DNA of 64,000 nt from Pseudomonas sp. WN033. Lineage in GTDB: Bacteria; Pseudomonadota; Gammaproteobacteria; Pseudomonadales; Pseudomonadaceae. The notes beneath the pieces were generated by a model. It saw only the letters and a list, made by a program, of their open reading frames with translations. It did no database searches and had not been told where the DNA came from. Below, in pieces: positions 18,097 to 26,470 of this stretch; the first letter of the stretch is position 1, and every line of letters begins with the position of its first letter. The stretch lies in the NCBI GenBank assembly GCA_002287035.1, contig NSKG01000010.1, positions 1 through 64,000 on the forward strand, written 5' to 3'. The translations under genes and the position numbers were made by a program.

Positions 18097-18134
18097 AGGC
18101 GGCTCGTACCCAACCTGCCCCTAGAGAGCCGCCT
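18097..18134. repeat. 9-base inverted repeat at the edge of the accessory hotspot
   Basis: AGGCGGCTC (18097-18105) and GAGCCGCCT (18126-18134) are perfect inverted copies 20 bases apart. They lie between the RAQPRD gene and the plus-strand toxin-antitoxin operon. It could be a terminator stem serving the plus-strand side, a regulatory stem, or a scar at the insertion boundary. There is no adjacent thymidine run. Confidence 0.5.
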
Positions 18135-18260
18135 AGCACAGGACTCAGCTATCGCTCTTTTCCATGGCGTTGGAACGGCATGAGTCGTTTTGTTTATTGC
18201 GATTTTTGATTATTTCGATTATTATGGGGCTCGCAATATTTTTTAGTCTAGGAGTTTCCC
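18135..18260 (+). promoter_or_regulatory. AT-rich promoter region of the HTH/PIN toxin-antitoxin pair
   Basis: The 126 bases before the antitoxin start turn sharply AT-rich (TTGTTTATTGCGATTTTTG and following). Several TTGNNN/TANNNT pairs are possible and I cannot single out one. A TAGGAG ribosome site at about 18249-18254 fits the ATG at 18261. The composition shift from the GC-rich ICE backbone supports an independently acquired module. Confidence 0.4.
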
Positions 18261-18728
18261 ATGACCGCTACTGCCCAAATCAAGATGACTCTGCCCGCTG
18301 AGCGGGAAGTTCAGGCGGCCGTGCAAGGTCAACGTGCCTTGGCTGCTTACTTGGCGACGCGTTTTGAAACGCAGCATATCCAGATATTCGACGACAAGAA
18401 TCAGGCTCATCAAGTGGAGTTGCCCACATCGGCGCTGCGTCTGCTTGTAGACATCTTGGCCGAATTGGCAGGCGGCAATGCTGTGAAGGTCGTTCCTGTC
18501 CATGCTGAGCTGACTACCCAGGAGGCTGCAGATCTACTCAATGTCTCACGTCCGCATTTGGTCAAACTGCTGGAGGATGGCGTTCTGCCCTTCCACCGGA
18601 CAGGTAAGCACCGTCGGGTGCGGTTTGCGGACCTTATGCAGTTCAAGGATGCGCGCGATCACGCCAGTGAACAAGCTATGGCAGAACTCACTCGTCAGTC
18701 CCGAGAGCTGGGTATGGGGTACGAATGA
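18261..18728 (+). CDS. Excisionase-type HTH antitoxin paired with PIN toxin
   Basis: 155 residues. The C-terminal part is an excisionase/MerR-type winged helix: LTTQEAADLLNVSRPHLVKLL followed by FHRTGKHRRVRFADL. The N-terminal half is uncharacterised and presumably holds dimerisation. Its TGA overlaps the ATG of the PIN gene (GAATGAGG at 18725-18728), the usual coupling of antitoxin and toxin. As with other antitoxins of this kind it probably binds its own promoter. It could alternatively be seen only as a DNA-binding regulator, but the linkage to the PIN gene makes antitoxin the better reading. Confidence 0.83.
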   Translation: MTATAQIKMTLPAEREVQAAVQGQRALAAYLATRFETQHIQIFDDKNQAHQVELPTSALRLLVDILAELAGGNAVKVVPVHAELTTQEAADLLNVSRPHLVKLLEDGVLPFHRTGKHRRVRFADLMQFKDARDHASEQAMAELTRQSRELGMGYE

Positions 18729-19300
18729 GGCATTCCCCCTTCACAGCTATCTACGACGCTTGTGTTCTGTATCCCGCGCCGTTGCGTGACTTTTTGATGT
18801 GGCTTGGACTGTCGGGGCGTTTCCGTGCCCGCTGGAGTCGAGACATCCATGAGGAATGGAAGCGCAACTTGCTGCTCAACAGGCAGGATCTGACACGTGC
18901 ACAGTTGGATCGCACATCCGATCTGATGGACCGCGCTATACCTGACGGGTTGGTAGAGGGGTATGAGGGTTTGATAGCGGGCTTGAACTTACCGGATATG
19001 AATGATCGACATGTGTTGGCGGCTGCCATCCGCTGTGGAGCGAGCGTAATTGTGACTTTTAACGAGCGCGATTTTCCGGATCAGGCTCTGGCGCCGTTTG
19101 GGGTCGAGTCGCAGCATCCAGACGAGTTCGTCGATAACCTGTTCGACCTAGATGCGGCCGCTGTGGTGTCCGCTGCACAGCGCCAGCGAGCCCAGCTCAC
19201 CAACCCGCCCATTGATATTGACACTTATTTGGATATCTTGTTCCGGCAAGGCCTGGTCCAGACCACGAAGGCGCTAGCTACGTATCGAACGATTCTCTGA
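18725..19300 (+). CDS. PIN-domain ribonuclease toxin (VapC-like)
   Basis: 191 residues. PIN-domain acidic positions are visible: the early aspartate in AIYDACVLYP, the WSRDIHEEWKRNLL segment, and the MNDRHVLAAAIRCGASVIVT stretch with the Asp that completes the metal site, followed by FNERDFPDQ. Such toxins cleave tRNA, rRNA or mRNA. Length and the conserved NLPDMNDRHVLAAA block match the long PIN family that travels with an excisionase-like antitoxin, rather than classical short VapC. Read as a type II toxin that stabilises the island. Confidence 0.87.
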   Translation: MRHSPFTAIYDACVLYPAPLRDFLMWLGLSGRFRARWSRDIHEEWKRNLLLNRQDLTRAQLDRTSDLMDRAIPDGLVEGYEGLIAGLNLPDMNDRHVLAAAIRCGASVIVTFNERDFPDQALAPFGVESQHPDEFVDNLFDLDAAAVVSAAQRQRAQLTNPPIDIDTYLDILFRQGLVQTTKALATYRTIL

Positions 19301-19365
19301 ACGAATCAATCTGATCGAGACTGACGAATGAAATATTCTGCCCCATCAGGCGCCGCTACCACAGG

Positions 19366-19545
19366 TCACCCATAAAAATCGTCGGACAGCTTCTGGTGTC
19401 TGGCGCATAGGCCCCAGCCTGTCGTCGTGTAGCGCCCCATACTCTGGCGCAGGCGCTTGTCGAGAAGAAGGTTGCCCGTGTCGTAAGCGACGCCGCAGAC
19501 TAGGCTGAGGTGACGTTCCAGTGAAACATGCGATTTGCCGTTCAT
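19366..19545 (-). pseudogene. Truncated conserved ICE/plasmid small protein (59 aa)
   Basis: From ATG 19543-19545 the frame reads 59 residues: MNGKSHVSLERHLSLVCG, then VAYDTGNLLLDKRLRQSM and RYTTTGWGLCARHQKLSDD. From memory this resembles the N-terminal half of a family carried by plasmids and ICEs, with two Cys pairs (LVCG and GLCxxH) that may bind zinc. The family continues well past the HQK motif; here TGA intervenes just after DDFYG. A neighbouring frame stays open for another ten codons, so a single-base loss in the T-run near 19373-19377 may have cut the gene. Call as truncated or decayed; the family has no assigned role. Confidence 0.5.
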
Positions 19546-19879
19546 GATGACGATCTCCGGTTACTCGGGCGGAATTGCCCGGAACCGGCGCCAGCACGGC
19601 GCAGCGCAAGCCATCACAGGGTCATAGACGGCCACGGCCGCAAGCGTGCGAGCACGCGCAGCTCTTGACGGCGAGAACGCCGTGGTACGGTGGAAGGGAA
19701 CAGCAAGACCGCCCATCCCACCTCCATCGAAGGCATGGGTGGGCAAGCGGAGCGCGCAGGCCCTCAAGGGCTGGCGGCGTCAGGGATAAAAGCCGGATGG
19801 CCGCGATTCGGCACGAAGCGCGGGGCAAAGCCCGCAAGCCCGACGGCGGTACGCCGAGACGGCACGGTTTGATTGGCCG
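19546..19879. other. Intergenic stretch at the CBASS distal edge, no gene
   Basis: 334 GC-rich bases with no convincing ORF in any frame. Short repeats of GGC/GCC make several weak hairpins. It separates the truncated small protein from cap3 and probably marks where the defence cassette joined the ICE. Confidence 0.45.
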
Positions 19880-20365
19880 CTATTCCACAGGGATCAGAAC
19901 CGAACCTCGGCCTGAACTCGGCACCAACTCGACGTGTAGAGCTTTCCGGCCAACAATTACAGCGAGTGTAGGTCGCTTGTCCCGACGCTTGGCCGACAAG
20001 ATGTTCCATTCCAACCTATCGAGGCCTGATGGGGTGGGGGTGTCTTCCGGGTGGGTGTGCCATTCGCCCAGATAGCGGATGGTTCCCTGACTCGCCATCC
20101 ATCGAGACAAGGCAATGGTTTCGTGGCCAAACGGCATCCGCTCGAACAGGTAGCGAAACCGTTTGTCCCATGCCGTGGGAACCGTCGCTTGCTCGATAAA
20201 CATATGGGCTCCATGAACCGAACCGAGCAAAAGCCCGCCAGCTTCACTATCGGCGTCGCCAGCCTGAACATGCTGACAGAAAGTCTCCAGTGTGGGCTTC
20301 GAGAAATGCAGAAGCGTTCTCTTGTCGTTGGTCGCCCAGGAACTCAGGAATTGCATAGAGGACAC
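19880..20365 (-). CDS. cap3: CBASS Cap3, JAMM/Mov34 isopeptidase
   Basis: 161 residues with a complete JAMM zinc protease site: Glu41 in SEAGGLLLG, then EWHTHPEDTPTPSGLD, giving His103, His105, Ser113 and Asp116. In type II CBASS, Cap3 removes the conjugates that Cap2 makes on the CD-NTase and so tunes its activity. It is the last gene of the operon and overlaps cap2 by 22 bases. Two ATGs (20365 and 20356) are possible; the first is kept. All metal ligands are present, so it should be active. Confidence 0.92.
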   Translation of the reverse strand: MSSMQFLSSWATNDKRTLLHFSKPTLETFCQHVQAGDADSEAGGLLLGSVHGAHMFIEQATVPTAWDKRFRYLFERMPFGHETIALSRWMASQGTIRYLGEWHTHPEDTPTPSGLDRLEWNILSAKRRDKRPTLAVIVGRKALHVELVPSSGRGSVLIPVE

Positions 20366-21975
20366 TCCCGATCCGGGGGCGGATCGTAATCGGGCGTGGC
20401 AAGCTGATGGGCGCGGTCAATCAGTCGGGTTCGTAACGCAGGGGAATAAACGCCATTAAGCCAGTCGAGTGCCGTCTCCGCACCCAGACTGGCAGCGTGT
20501 ACCGACACCGAAGCGGGGAATGGTACATACAAGCCCTCGCACCCATACCCCGCCAATATGGCAGGGAGAGGATCAAGGGTAGAATGGAGTTCGCCTCTTC
20601 TGTTTCCATGCCAAAGGCATCGATAGCACGCGCCAGATGCATTCGTCCGCAGGAGTACACGGACAGCCGTTCCTGGCCCCTCGATCCAAACCGAAAGCAT
20701 GGGCGTCGGAGGCGGATAGTGCCCGCATAGCCAATGCCCGAGGGATTCTTCCCCGGTAGCATCTATGAGCAAGTCCAGTTCTCCCAGTTGAGCCTGCCTA
20801 ACATCCACGGGGAGCGCATGAATCTCGGCGCCTGGCGCCAAGCGCTTGAGTTCCTTCGCCATGGCCTCGGCCTTGTTCGACAGCAAGTCCGGAAATCCCA
20901 GACGATGACGCCCGATGTTTTGCGGGAGAAGGCAGTCGAAATCCACCAGCGTGAGCTTTCCGCCGCATGTCCCTGCTCCAGCCTTGACCAGCATATCCGA
21001 CAGATATCCGCCGATCGTGCCGCATCCCACAACAGCTAGGTTCTTACCTGCAAGCGTCTTTGACTTAGGCATGTTCCTCTGGGCAAGGTACCGATCGTCG
21101 ATTCTGACTACCGAGACGGGCATCACCTCCAACCCATAGCTCGAATCCCTGCGATCTGCGAGTTTGCTTTTTTGGACCGGGCGTTGACGGTCATAGAGAA
21201 CCGCAAAGCCATACGTCATCAAAGGAGATTCGATGACGATCAGAACGCCGTTGGCTTTTTTCCTTTTCCCTTCCTTTATACGTTCGTGAATCTTGCGCCG
21301 GCACCGAGGATCAAGGGTGCCTTGCCACGCCAAGATATCGCCAACTGTTTCAGGCGGCCAATGGCTGGTCAGAGGCCGGGGTTGAGCGCCAGTCTTAACC
21401 CGGTAAGTCAGCACCGTTCGATCGGTGACTTGGTAGCCAAGCGAAGTCAGCTTTTTTGTTGTTCTATCTTCGTTGTCGGTGATGAACCACAACGGACGCC
21501 CACTGGCCTGTGCGACTATGCAGTTCTGTCGCCCTAAATCCTCGCTTTGCATGTCCACAAAGCAAAGCCAGCCGTGCCAGTAAGCGAAGAACTCTTCCGC
21601 GAGATCCTCGACCATCTCGCCTTTCAGAATCTGCCCGAACACGGCGGCCGCGCGTTGAAGGCATGCCAGCGACTGTCCGACAGGATCGTAGATATCCAGA
21701 ACGACCGTACCTTTGGCGAGATAGCAAAGCCCTCCATCTGAGCCGAGGTGAGGAACCGCTGCGGGAAGCTCAGAAGGGATTTCCAGCAATCGGATACGAG
21801 GCAAGTCGAAGAACGTGGGGTCGAGCTGGATTTCGCACGGGTAGCCCTTGTCCGCTTGGGGCGGGGTCAACCGCCCGTGCAGCTTGAACCAGCCGTCATC
21901 CGTCTTGCCAACAAACTCGAAGCCTCGCTGCTTGAAGGCTTCGATCACGTCTGCGACCGCTGCTGCGCTGCTCAT
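20344..21975 (-). CDS. cap2: CBASS Cap2, E1-E2 fusion conjugating enzyme (ThiF domain)
   Basis: 543 residues. The N-terminal E2-like domain (about 1-150) carries a likely catalytic cysteine in [11 protein letters not shown] (Cys84). The C-terminal E1/ThiF domain begins around residue 310 with the nucleotide loop [16 protein letters not shown] and the [18 protein letters not shown] strand (DxD, NxxR). The E1 cysteine is probably in ACYRCLWHG (450-453), and ECPLC ends the protein. Cap2 activates the CD-NTase C-terminus with ATP and ligates it to targets, which primes signalling. The start codon overlaps the CD-NTase stop (21972-21975). Intact on all motifs. Confidence 0.94.
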   Translation of the reverse strand: MSSAAAVADVIEAFKQRGFEFVGKTDDGWFKLHGRLTPPQADKGYPCEIQLDPTFFDLPRIRLLEIPSELPAAVPHLGSDGGLCYLAKGTVVLDIYDPVGQSLACLQRAAAVFGQILKGEMVEDLAEEFFAYWHGWLCFVDMQSEDLGRQNCIVAQASGRPLWFITDNEDRTTKKLTSLGYQVTDRTVLTYRVKTGAQPRPLTSHWPPETVGDILAWQGTLDPRCRRKIHERIKEGKRKKANGVLIVIESPLMTYGFAVLYDRQRPVQKSKLADRRDSSYGLEVMPVSVVRIDDRYLAQRNMPKSKTLAGKNLAVVGCGTIGGYLSDMLVKAGAGTCGGKLTLVDFDCLLPQNIGRHRLGFPDLLSNKAEAMAKELKRLAPGAEIHALPVDVRQAQLGELDLLIDATGEESLGHWLCGHYPPPTPMLSVWIEGPGTAVRVLLRTNASGACYRCLWHGNRRGELHSTLDPLPAILAGYGCEGLYVPFPASVSVHAASLGAETALDWLNGVYSPALRTRLIDRAHQLATPDYDPPPDRECPLCNS

Positions 21976-23114
21976 CCAGCCTTCGTTCGCCCGACAAGTT
22001 CGCTCGGGCCGGCTGTCGCGGGGGCTGCGGCAATGGTAGCTGCGACGGATACCACCTTGACCCGATCCGGCTCATTCGGAAAGCGCGGGCCGAATTCGCC
22101 CTGCATCCAAATACAGGCCTGTGAAGGACTACTGGCGTCGGTAGCTCCGCGAAGCACCTTCTCGAATTCTTCGAACGCCTTTGCCGCTTCTTCGACACCC
22201 GCTTTGCCAAGCCGCTCCGTGAGCGACTCGGACTCATCCACGGGGTTGTTCACCCCCGCACGCAACCGGGCCGGCAGTGCCGCGACGACATCCAGCAACG
22301 CGAGGTCGTCGCGCCTATCACGCTTCTCAAAGAGCGGGGCCGCGGTGGCCATCAACAGAATCGAAGCAGGCCCGCCACTGGACCATCTCCAATCGCGGAA
22401 CGCCTTCAAGTAACGAACTACGCGGCGGAACTGCTCCCCCTTGGCTTCCACTTCGCCTAGGAACCACTCCTTCACAGGCCTGGGGTCAGAGGGCATCCAG
22501 TTGCATTCACGATGGGCCAGGAGCACCTTGTCAGCGGGCAGCGCTGTCCAAGCATCCCGCTCTGCCATGTTCACCGCTTCCGTCAGCGAGTCGTAGCCAT
22601 ATCGCTCCATCGAAGCCTTTGCGAGCGTGATAAATTCTTCGTCGGGAATGGCGTACAAAGGAATATCAATGTGGGCATACGCTGAAATGACGATGCGGAT
22701 GCACGTCGGCTTGTCGGTGACAAGCTTCCACCGCTTTTCCTCGACCAGCGGCCTCAAGGCTTCTTCCGCTGCAGCAAAGAACACCGTCGTTGCCGTGCTG
22801 GGGCGTTTCGTCTGCGAGACGAAACTCAATGGCAGATAACACCCATCATCGACATCCGCCTGTTGTGGGCGTTGGGCCGGAGAATTCAGCGTCTTGTATG
22901 CCCACGACCCTTGCGTGAAGAAGCGCGGCTGCGGCACGCCCTCCGTGTATCCGTTTGCCCTCAGCACGCGAGGGATGCCTGTGCGCAGGCAATCCCTGAC
23001 ATCAGTGCGTGCGCTTGCAATCGAGGCGCGTTGCCCAGGAGTCAGATCCAGCTCGTCATGCATGCAGGGTTCGTCATCAAGGGTGGTGAAGAAAAGCGGG
23101 CTCAGGTTCAGCAT
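21972..23114 (-). CDS. cdnA: CBASS CD-NTase (DncV-like cyclic nucleotide synthase)
   Basis: 380 residues from ATG 23112-23114. The nucleotidyltransferase signature is complete: [11 protein letters not shown] (Gly69-Ser70), the DVDDG acidic cluster (Asp87/89), and a third acid in [11 protein letters not shown] (Asp150). These and the overall length match clade A enzymes such as V. cholerae DncV, which make a cyclic GMP-AMP-type messenger on phage infection; the exact product cannot be read from sequence. The C-terminus ends GRTKAG, a small-residue end suited to Cap2 conjugation. It overlaps capV by 7 bases and cap2 by 4. The long frame upstream of 23114 is the antisense-like shadow of capV and is rejected. 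Confidence 0.94.
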   Translation of the reverse strand: MLNLSPLFFTTLDDEPCMHDELDLTPGQRASIASARTDVRDCLRTGIPRVLRANGYTEGVPQPRFFTQGSWAYKTLNSPAQRPQQADVDDGCYLPLSFVSQTKRPSTATTVFFAAAEEALRPLVEEKRWKLVTDKPTCIRIVISAYAHIDIPLYAIPDEEFITLAKASMERYGYDSLTEAVNMAERDAWTALPADKVLLAHRECNWMPSDPRPVKEWFLGEVEAKGEQFRRVVRYLKAFRDWRWSSGGPASILLMATAAPLFEKRDRRDDLALLDVVAALPARLRAGVNNPVDESESLTERLGKAGVEEAAKAFEEFEKVLRGATDASSPSQACIWMQGEFGPRFPNEPDRVKVVSVAATIAAAPATAGPSELVGRTKAG

Positions 23115-24109
23115 GCGGCCTCCGGAACATTCTTGTTGGGGCCGTGATAGAAGATGGGTGCGCCGGCCTGATGCGCTCGAAACGGTTTGAAAAGTGGATC
23201 GCCGAGCGCACGTTGCGCCGCGTGGTTGCCACGATCCTTGAGCGTATTCGTGGCGCCAATGGAAACCCGATCCAGGGCCTTCACGTCCTTGCTCTGGTCG
23301 GGCGTTGCCTTGTCGTCGATCTGGAAGTAGTTGCTCCCCAACGTCTGCCGCAGCATGTAGTCCACGGACGATTCCTGGGCGGAGATCACCAGGTCGAAAA
23401 GCCCCCCGCGCCACTTGCCGAATCCGCGGTCAAGGCTAGCGCCGCCGCGGACGGTTGCACCGATCGTCATCGTGCCGATTGAGAGAACCCGAATCAGCGC
23501 ATCCTGTTTCGGCGCGAGGAACGTCTTGACTTCGTGCAACCCGAACAGGCCGGGGGCATTGCCTACCAGCCCTCCATCCGCGAAGACACCGCGGTCGTTG
23601 CGCGCCAGCGGAAAATAGACAGGCGCGGCAGCGGTCGCCAACGCAACATCGACGATCTTCATACGGTGATCCAATTCAAAGGACGGATGGTGAGGCGTCT
23701 TGAAGAACTGCCCGCGACCCGTCGAGTAGTTGACTGCCGGCACTAGAACACGATGCTTCAGGTTGCCGATCGTGGTGTCTTGGAAGCGCTCGGTCAGCAC
23801 TTCTCGCAATCCCGCCGAGTCATGCTTTGCGGTCAGCCAGAATCCTAGAAGCCATCGCGGCAGGCTGCGGCAACCAAAGATGCGGCTGCCTTCGTCTTCG
23901 AACAATGCTTTGAGTTCGCTGGCCGGAATCTCCGCTGCCAGCCCCAAAGCCAACATCCCTCCTGCCGATGTGCCGCAAACCAGATCAAAATGCGAAGCGA
24001 TAGGACGACCCAGTACGGCTTCAAGTTCGGCAAGAACCGTGGCCGTATAGAGGCCGCGATAACCTCCACCCGACAGGGCGAGCACATGGTAGGTAGGGAT
24101 GTCAGTCAT
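23108..24109 (-). CDS. capV: CBASS effector CapV, patatin-like phospholipase
   Basis: 333 residues with all patatin motifs: the oxyanion loop [11 protein letters not shown] near residue 14, the nucleophile serine in [12 protein letters not shown], and the dyad aspartate in [10 protein letters not shown]. CapV-type phospholipases are switched on by 3',3'-cGAMP-class messengers and degrade the cell's own membrane, killing the infected cell before phage release. First enzymatic gene of the operon, six bases after the DUF2188 gene and overlapping cdnA. Length agrees with known CapV proteins of Vibrio and E. coli. Confidence 0.95.
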   Translation of the reverse strand: MTDIPTYHVLALSGGGYRGLYTATVLAELEAVLGRPIASHFDLVCGTSAGGMLALGLAAEIPASELKALFEDEGSRIFGCRSLPRWLLGFWLTAKHDSAGLREVLTERFQDTTIGNLKHRVLVPAVNYSTGRGQFFKTPHHPSFELDHRMKIVDVALATAAAPVYFPLARNDRGVFADGGLVGNAPGLFGLHEVKTFLAPKQDALIRVLSIGTMTIGATVRGGASLDRGFGKWRGGLFDLVISAQESSVDYMLRQTLGSNYFQIDDKATPDQSKDVKALDRVSIGATNTLKDRGNHAAQRALGDPLFKPFRAHQAGAPIFYHGPNKNVPEAAC

Positions 24110-24115
24110 AGTGTC

Positions 24116-24340
24116 TCAACCTCTCGGGGGAAAGGGGTCATTGCCATGGCTGTCCTTGTCGCGAATACGTCCATCTGGACGATGGATAACGAGTTCGGAC
24201 TTCTGATTGCGTGCAATATCCCGCGCAGCATCTATTGCCTGCTGCTGCGTGTCATGCATAGAGGTCGCCCGTTGGTTGCCAGCACCTTTGACTGCCCAAC
24301 CGTCTTGATGAGGAACAACATGCTGATTTTTTCCGGCCAT
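24116..24340 (-). CDS. DUF2188 family small protein at the head of the CBASS operon
   Basis: 74 residues. Family pattern: VVPHQDGWAVKGAGNQRAT then QQQAIDAARDIARNQKSEL and VIHRPDGRI, a compact alpha/beta domain seen in many small bacterial proteins. Function is unknown. It lies six bases before capV on the same strand and directly follows the divergent promoter, so it is co-transcribed with CBASS and may modulate it or be a passenger (inference). I do not know of a described CBASS role for DUF2188. Confidence 0.82.
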   Translation of the reverse strand: MAGKNQHVVPHQDGWAVKGAGNQRATSMHDTQQQAIDAARDIARNQKSELVIHRPDGRIRDKDSHGNDPFPPRG

Positions 24341-24420
24341 GATGGCTCTCCTACAGTGGCACTATGGAAGTCCCAGCCGGCTGGCTGGGTTGTCAATGGC
24401 CACCTGTTGTAGCACAATGC

Positions 24421-24504
24421 GTTGCTCAGACAGACAACAGGAAAGCCAAGCCAATTCAACTTGAAGAAGCTGTAAAACCTGCATCCGTTGTCTGGCTAGA
24501 CAAC
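24421..24504. promoter_or_regulatory. Paired operator-like sites between CBASS and its divergent regulator
   Basis: Two 18-base sites share the pattern GTTG-N7-AGACAAC. The right one, 24487-24504, is a perfect dyad GTTGTCT-GGCT-AGACAAC. The left one, 24421-24438, keeps GTTG and AGACAAC but is imperfect in the middle of its left arm. They are 66 bases apart, in the 289-base divergent intergenic region. This is where the HTH repressor encoded at 24630 would be expected to bind to silence both transcripts. Confidence 0.65.
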
Positions 24505-24629
24505 AATGTATCAGAGCATATGCGCCGATGCAACACCCGCGCAACATGCACCTTTGAACTCGACTGGATGTGGGATTGGTGCAATACAGGGCTATGGCCT
24601 TCTCCCCGCAACCGCAAGGATCAGAACTT

Positions 24630-25022
24630 ATGCCGCAAACAGCCTTGGGCGTCGCTATCAAGACGCTACGCGAACGCAGAACCCTTTCCCTGCGTGAAAT
24701 TGGGCAGCTATCGTCAGTCGACCATGCGTATGTCTACCGCCTCGAAACTGGCGAAAAAACAAATCCATCCCAAGACCTGATTGAAAAGCTATTGAAGGTT
24801 CTTAAGCCGACGGAGAGAGATGCTGCACTCGTAACTTGGCTGGTTGACCATGCAGACGCCGACCCAAGCCTCGTCGAATTTGTGCTACAAGATTCTTCTA
24901 TTGGTATCGACGTATTTACGGCTGCGGCTGGAGTCAGGCACCGGGGTAATGCAAGGCCTGATCCCGCAACATTGATTACCAGAATTAAAAGGGCCTTCGA
25001 GGATGACGACGAGGACGATTGA
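24630..25022 (+). CDS. XRE/Cro-type HTH repressor, CapH-like
   Basis: 130 residues from ATG 24630 (AAGGAT ribosome site 8 bases before). An XRE helix-turn-helix occupies residues 7-60: LRERRTLSLREIGQLSSVDH followed by AYVYRLETGEKTNPS. The C-terminal half is helical with an acidic tail (EDDDEDD). It is divergent from the CBASS operon, and the metallopeptidase gene begins within a few bases of its stop. CapH repressors of CBASS show this arrangement: HTH protein plus a partner protease CapP that cleaves it when single-stranded DNA accumulates. CapH identity is inferred from context and architecture; an immunity-type repressor/ImmA pair of phage origin is the alternative. Confidence 0.72.
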   Translation: MPQTALGVAIKTLRERRTLSLREIGQLSSVDHAYVYRLETGEKTNPSQDLIEKLLKVLKPTERDAALVTWLVDHADADPSLVEFVLQDSSIGIDVFTAAAGVRHRGNARPDPATLITRIKRAFEDDDEDD

Positions 25023-25024
25023 GT

Positions 25025-25894
25025 ATGGACGAGACGGATGTCAGGCAGAAAGCATGCGCATTTATCGCAAAAATCGATGTTTCTAACATTCGAGAAGACC
25101 TTTCCCCCTACGTGACCGCAGTTAACGCCAAGATCAAGAAAGATGAGCTTGGCGAGGGGGAGTCTGGCTACACCATTACGAAGCCAAACGGGAAGCACAT
25201 CATCACGGTTAATTCCTTGGAGACTGATGAGCGCCAGCGCTTTACCATCTGCCACGAAATAGCTCATATCGTGCTCGATCTGGAGTCGAGTCACGAAGAA
25301 GTGCCGTCCTGGTCCTATGCCAAGCGGCATCCGAACGAAATCGCCTGTGACACGTTCGCCGCTGAATTGCTGATGCCGTATCAACAATGGCGGTCGCTTG
25401 TGCCCAAGGAAGAACCATCGATGGAACTTATCCAGCGCATGGCTGACTTGTTCGGCACATCATTCCCTGCCGCGGCATCCCGGTTCGCTTCCCTTAGCGA
25501 CATGCCGTGCGCCTTCGTCACCATGGAGCGTGGTGCAGTGCGTTACGCAGCACGCTCCACCAGTTTGCGACAGGCTGGAGCTTGGATATCCCCCAAATCC
25601 ATCATCCCAGCCGGCTCCGTGGCTCACCGCCTCCGTTCTTCAGGCAACAGTGCTGCCGACACTGATGAGGTTTCACAGGACACCTGGTTCGACAACTGGG
25701 AAAAGGGACTCGACCTCTGGGAACTCTCCAGGCACTACGCACGTACCGACACTACCACCTCGCTATTATGGTTCGACAGCGGCGATTTGCCTGAGGTCGA
25801 AGTGAACCGCTTCGGTACGCGCGTGAAGGACGATGGTGGCTTGGCTGAACTTACGGGGCAACTGTCGTGGCCAGGGCGCAGCAGACGCCGTTAA
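25025..25894 (+). CDS. ImmA/IrrE-type zinc metallopeptidase, CapP-like
   Basis: 289 residues from ATG 25025, with a GAGGACG ribosome site; a TTG six bases earlier is also possible. The zinc-binding HExxH is HEIAH at residues 77-81 (RFTICHEIAHIVLDLE), and the third ligand region is NEIACDTFAAELLMP. The C-terminal 150 residues form a second domain of unknown fold, containing a DTWFDNWEKGLDLWEL aromatic stretch. In known CapH-CapP pairs the peptidase is the sensor and cleaves the repressor on DNA damage. The two genes are adjacent (2 bases between stop and ATG). Function assigned by fold and context. Confidence 0.78.
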   Translation: MDETDVRQKACAFIAKIDVSNIREDLSPYVTAVNAKIKKDELGEGESGYTITKPNGKHIITVNSLETDERQRFTICHEIAHIVLDLESSHEEVPSWSYAKRHPNEIACDTFAAELLMPYQQWRSLVPKEEPSMELIQRMADLFGTSFPAAASRFASLSDMPCAFVTMERGAVRYAARSTSLRQAGAWISPKSIIPAGSVAHRLRSSGNSAADTDEVSQDTWFDNWEKGLDLWELSRHYARTDTTTSLLWFDSGDLPEVEVNRFGTRVKDDGGLAELTGQLSWPGRSRRR

Positions 25895-26260
25895 CAACGG
25901 CCGCTAAACGGCATACCTCCCAACAACGTGCGGCGGGGATCGGCTGCCATCCGTTCGAGTAAGCAGGCTCTCAGGGGCTGGAGAGCGTGAACTTCCGAGA
26001 CACTGTCTGGGATTTCTCGAATGCGTCAAAGCGGACTGACCAAGAAAGTTCGCTGCCGTCCGAGATAGAGCTTCGCCATCAGGATAGTGTCGTCCGTGCC
26101 GCAGCGATCCACTAGCCCACGCAGCTTGTTCATCGAATTGATCTTGTGGATCTGGAGCCGGGTTTTTCATTTCCGGCCCTGGAACATCAGTCAAGGCTGC
26201 CGATCGACTGCCGCGCTTACGGCGTACCTGACCAGACACGTCCTAGTCATCATTCTCGTA
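25895..26260. other. Accessory remnant DNA, no intact gene
   Basis: About 370 bases between the metallopeptidase and the decayed HTH gene. On the minus strand one stretch reads MNKLRGLVDRCGTDDTILMA then KLYLGRQRTFLVSPL before a stop (about 26030-26130). It looks like a fragment of a protein but I do not recognise it. Other frames are interrupted. Probably residue of earlier insertions at this hotspot. Confidence 0.35.
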
Positions 26261-26430
26261 TCAGTGATACGACATTCTTGCCAGCGCCTGCATCAACCGC
26301 TCCAGCGAAATGTTCTGGAGCTTGTAGCAGCGGACCTGAGACACCTCGGGCTGGGTCATGCCAGCGATGTGGGCAGCTTCCGTCTGACTCAGGCCGCGCT
26401 GGTCATCAGCTCATTGAGCTTGAGCGCTAG
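26261..26430 (-). pseudogene. Frameshifted XRE-family antitoxin remnant (HigA-like)
   Basis: On the minus strand one frame reads LALKLNELMTSA, then another continues LSQTEAAHIAGMTQPEVSQV, CYKLQNISLERLMQALARMS and stops. Together they match the small HTH antitoxins of the HigA/Xre group (LSQxEAAxxxGMxQPxVSxxxxYKL). One G appears to be missing near 26393-26396, and the usual C-terminal tail is cut short. No intact start or toxin partner is seen, so it is a dead relic inside the ICE hotspot. Confidence 0.6.
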
Positions 26431-26470
26431 GCAGCGTGCTGGGGGGCACTGTCGGATTCAGCTCTGGCGG

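Noticed and set aside
19346-19609. 87-aa minus-strand ORF
   Set aside because: Another frame of the same stretch gives the recognisable truncated ICE protein; this frame has no family.
24734-25387. Minus-strand 217-aa ORF opposite the CapP-like gene
   Set aside because: It is antisense to the metallopeptidase, has no domain and no ribosome site.
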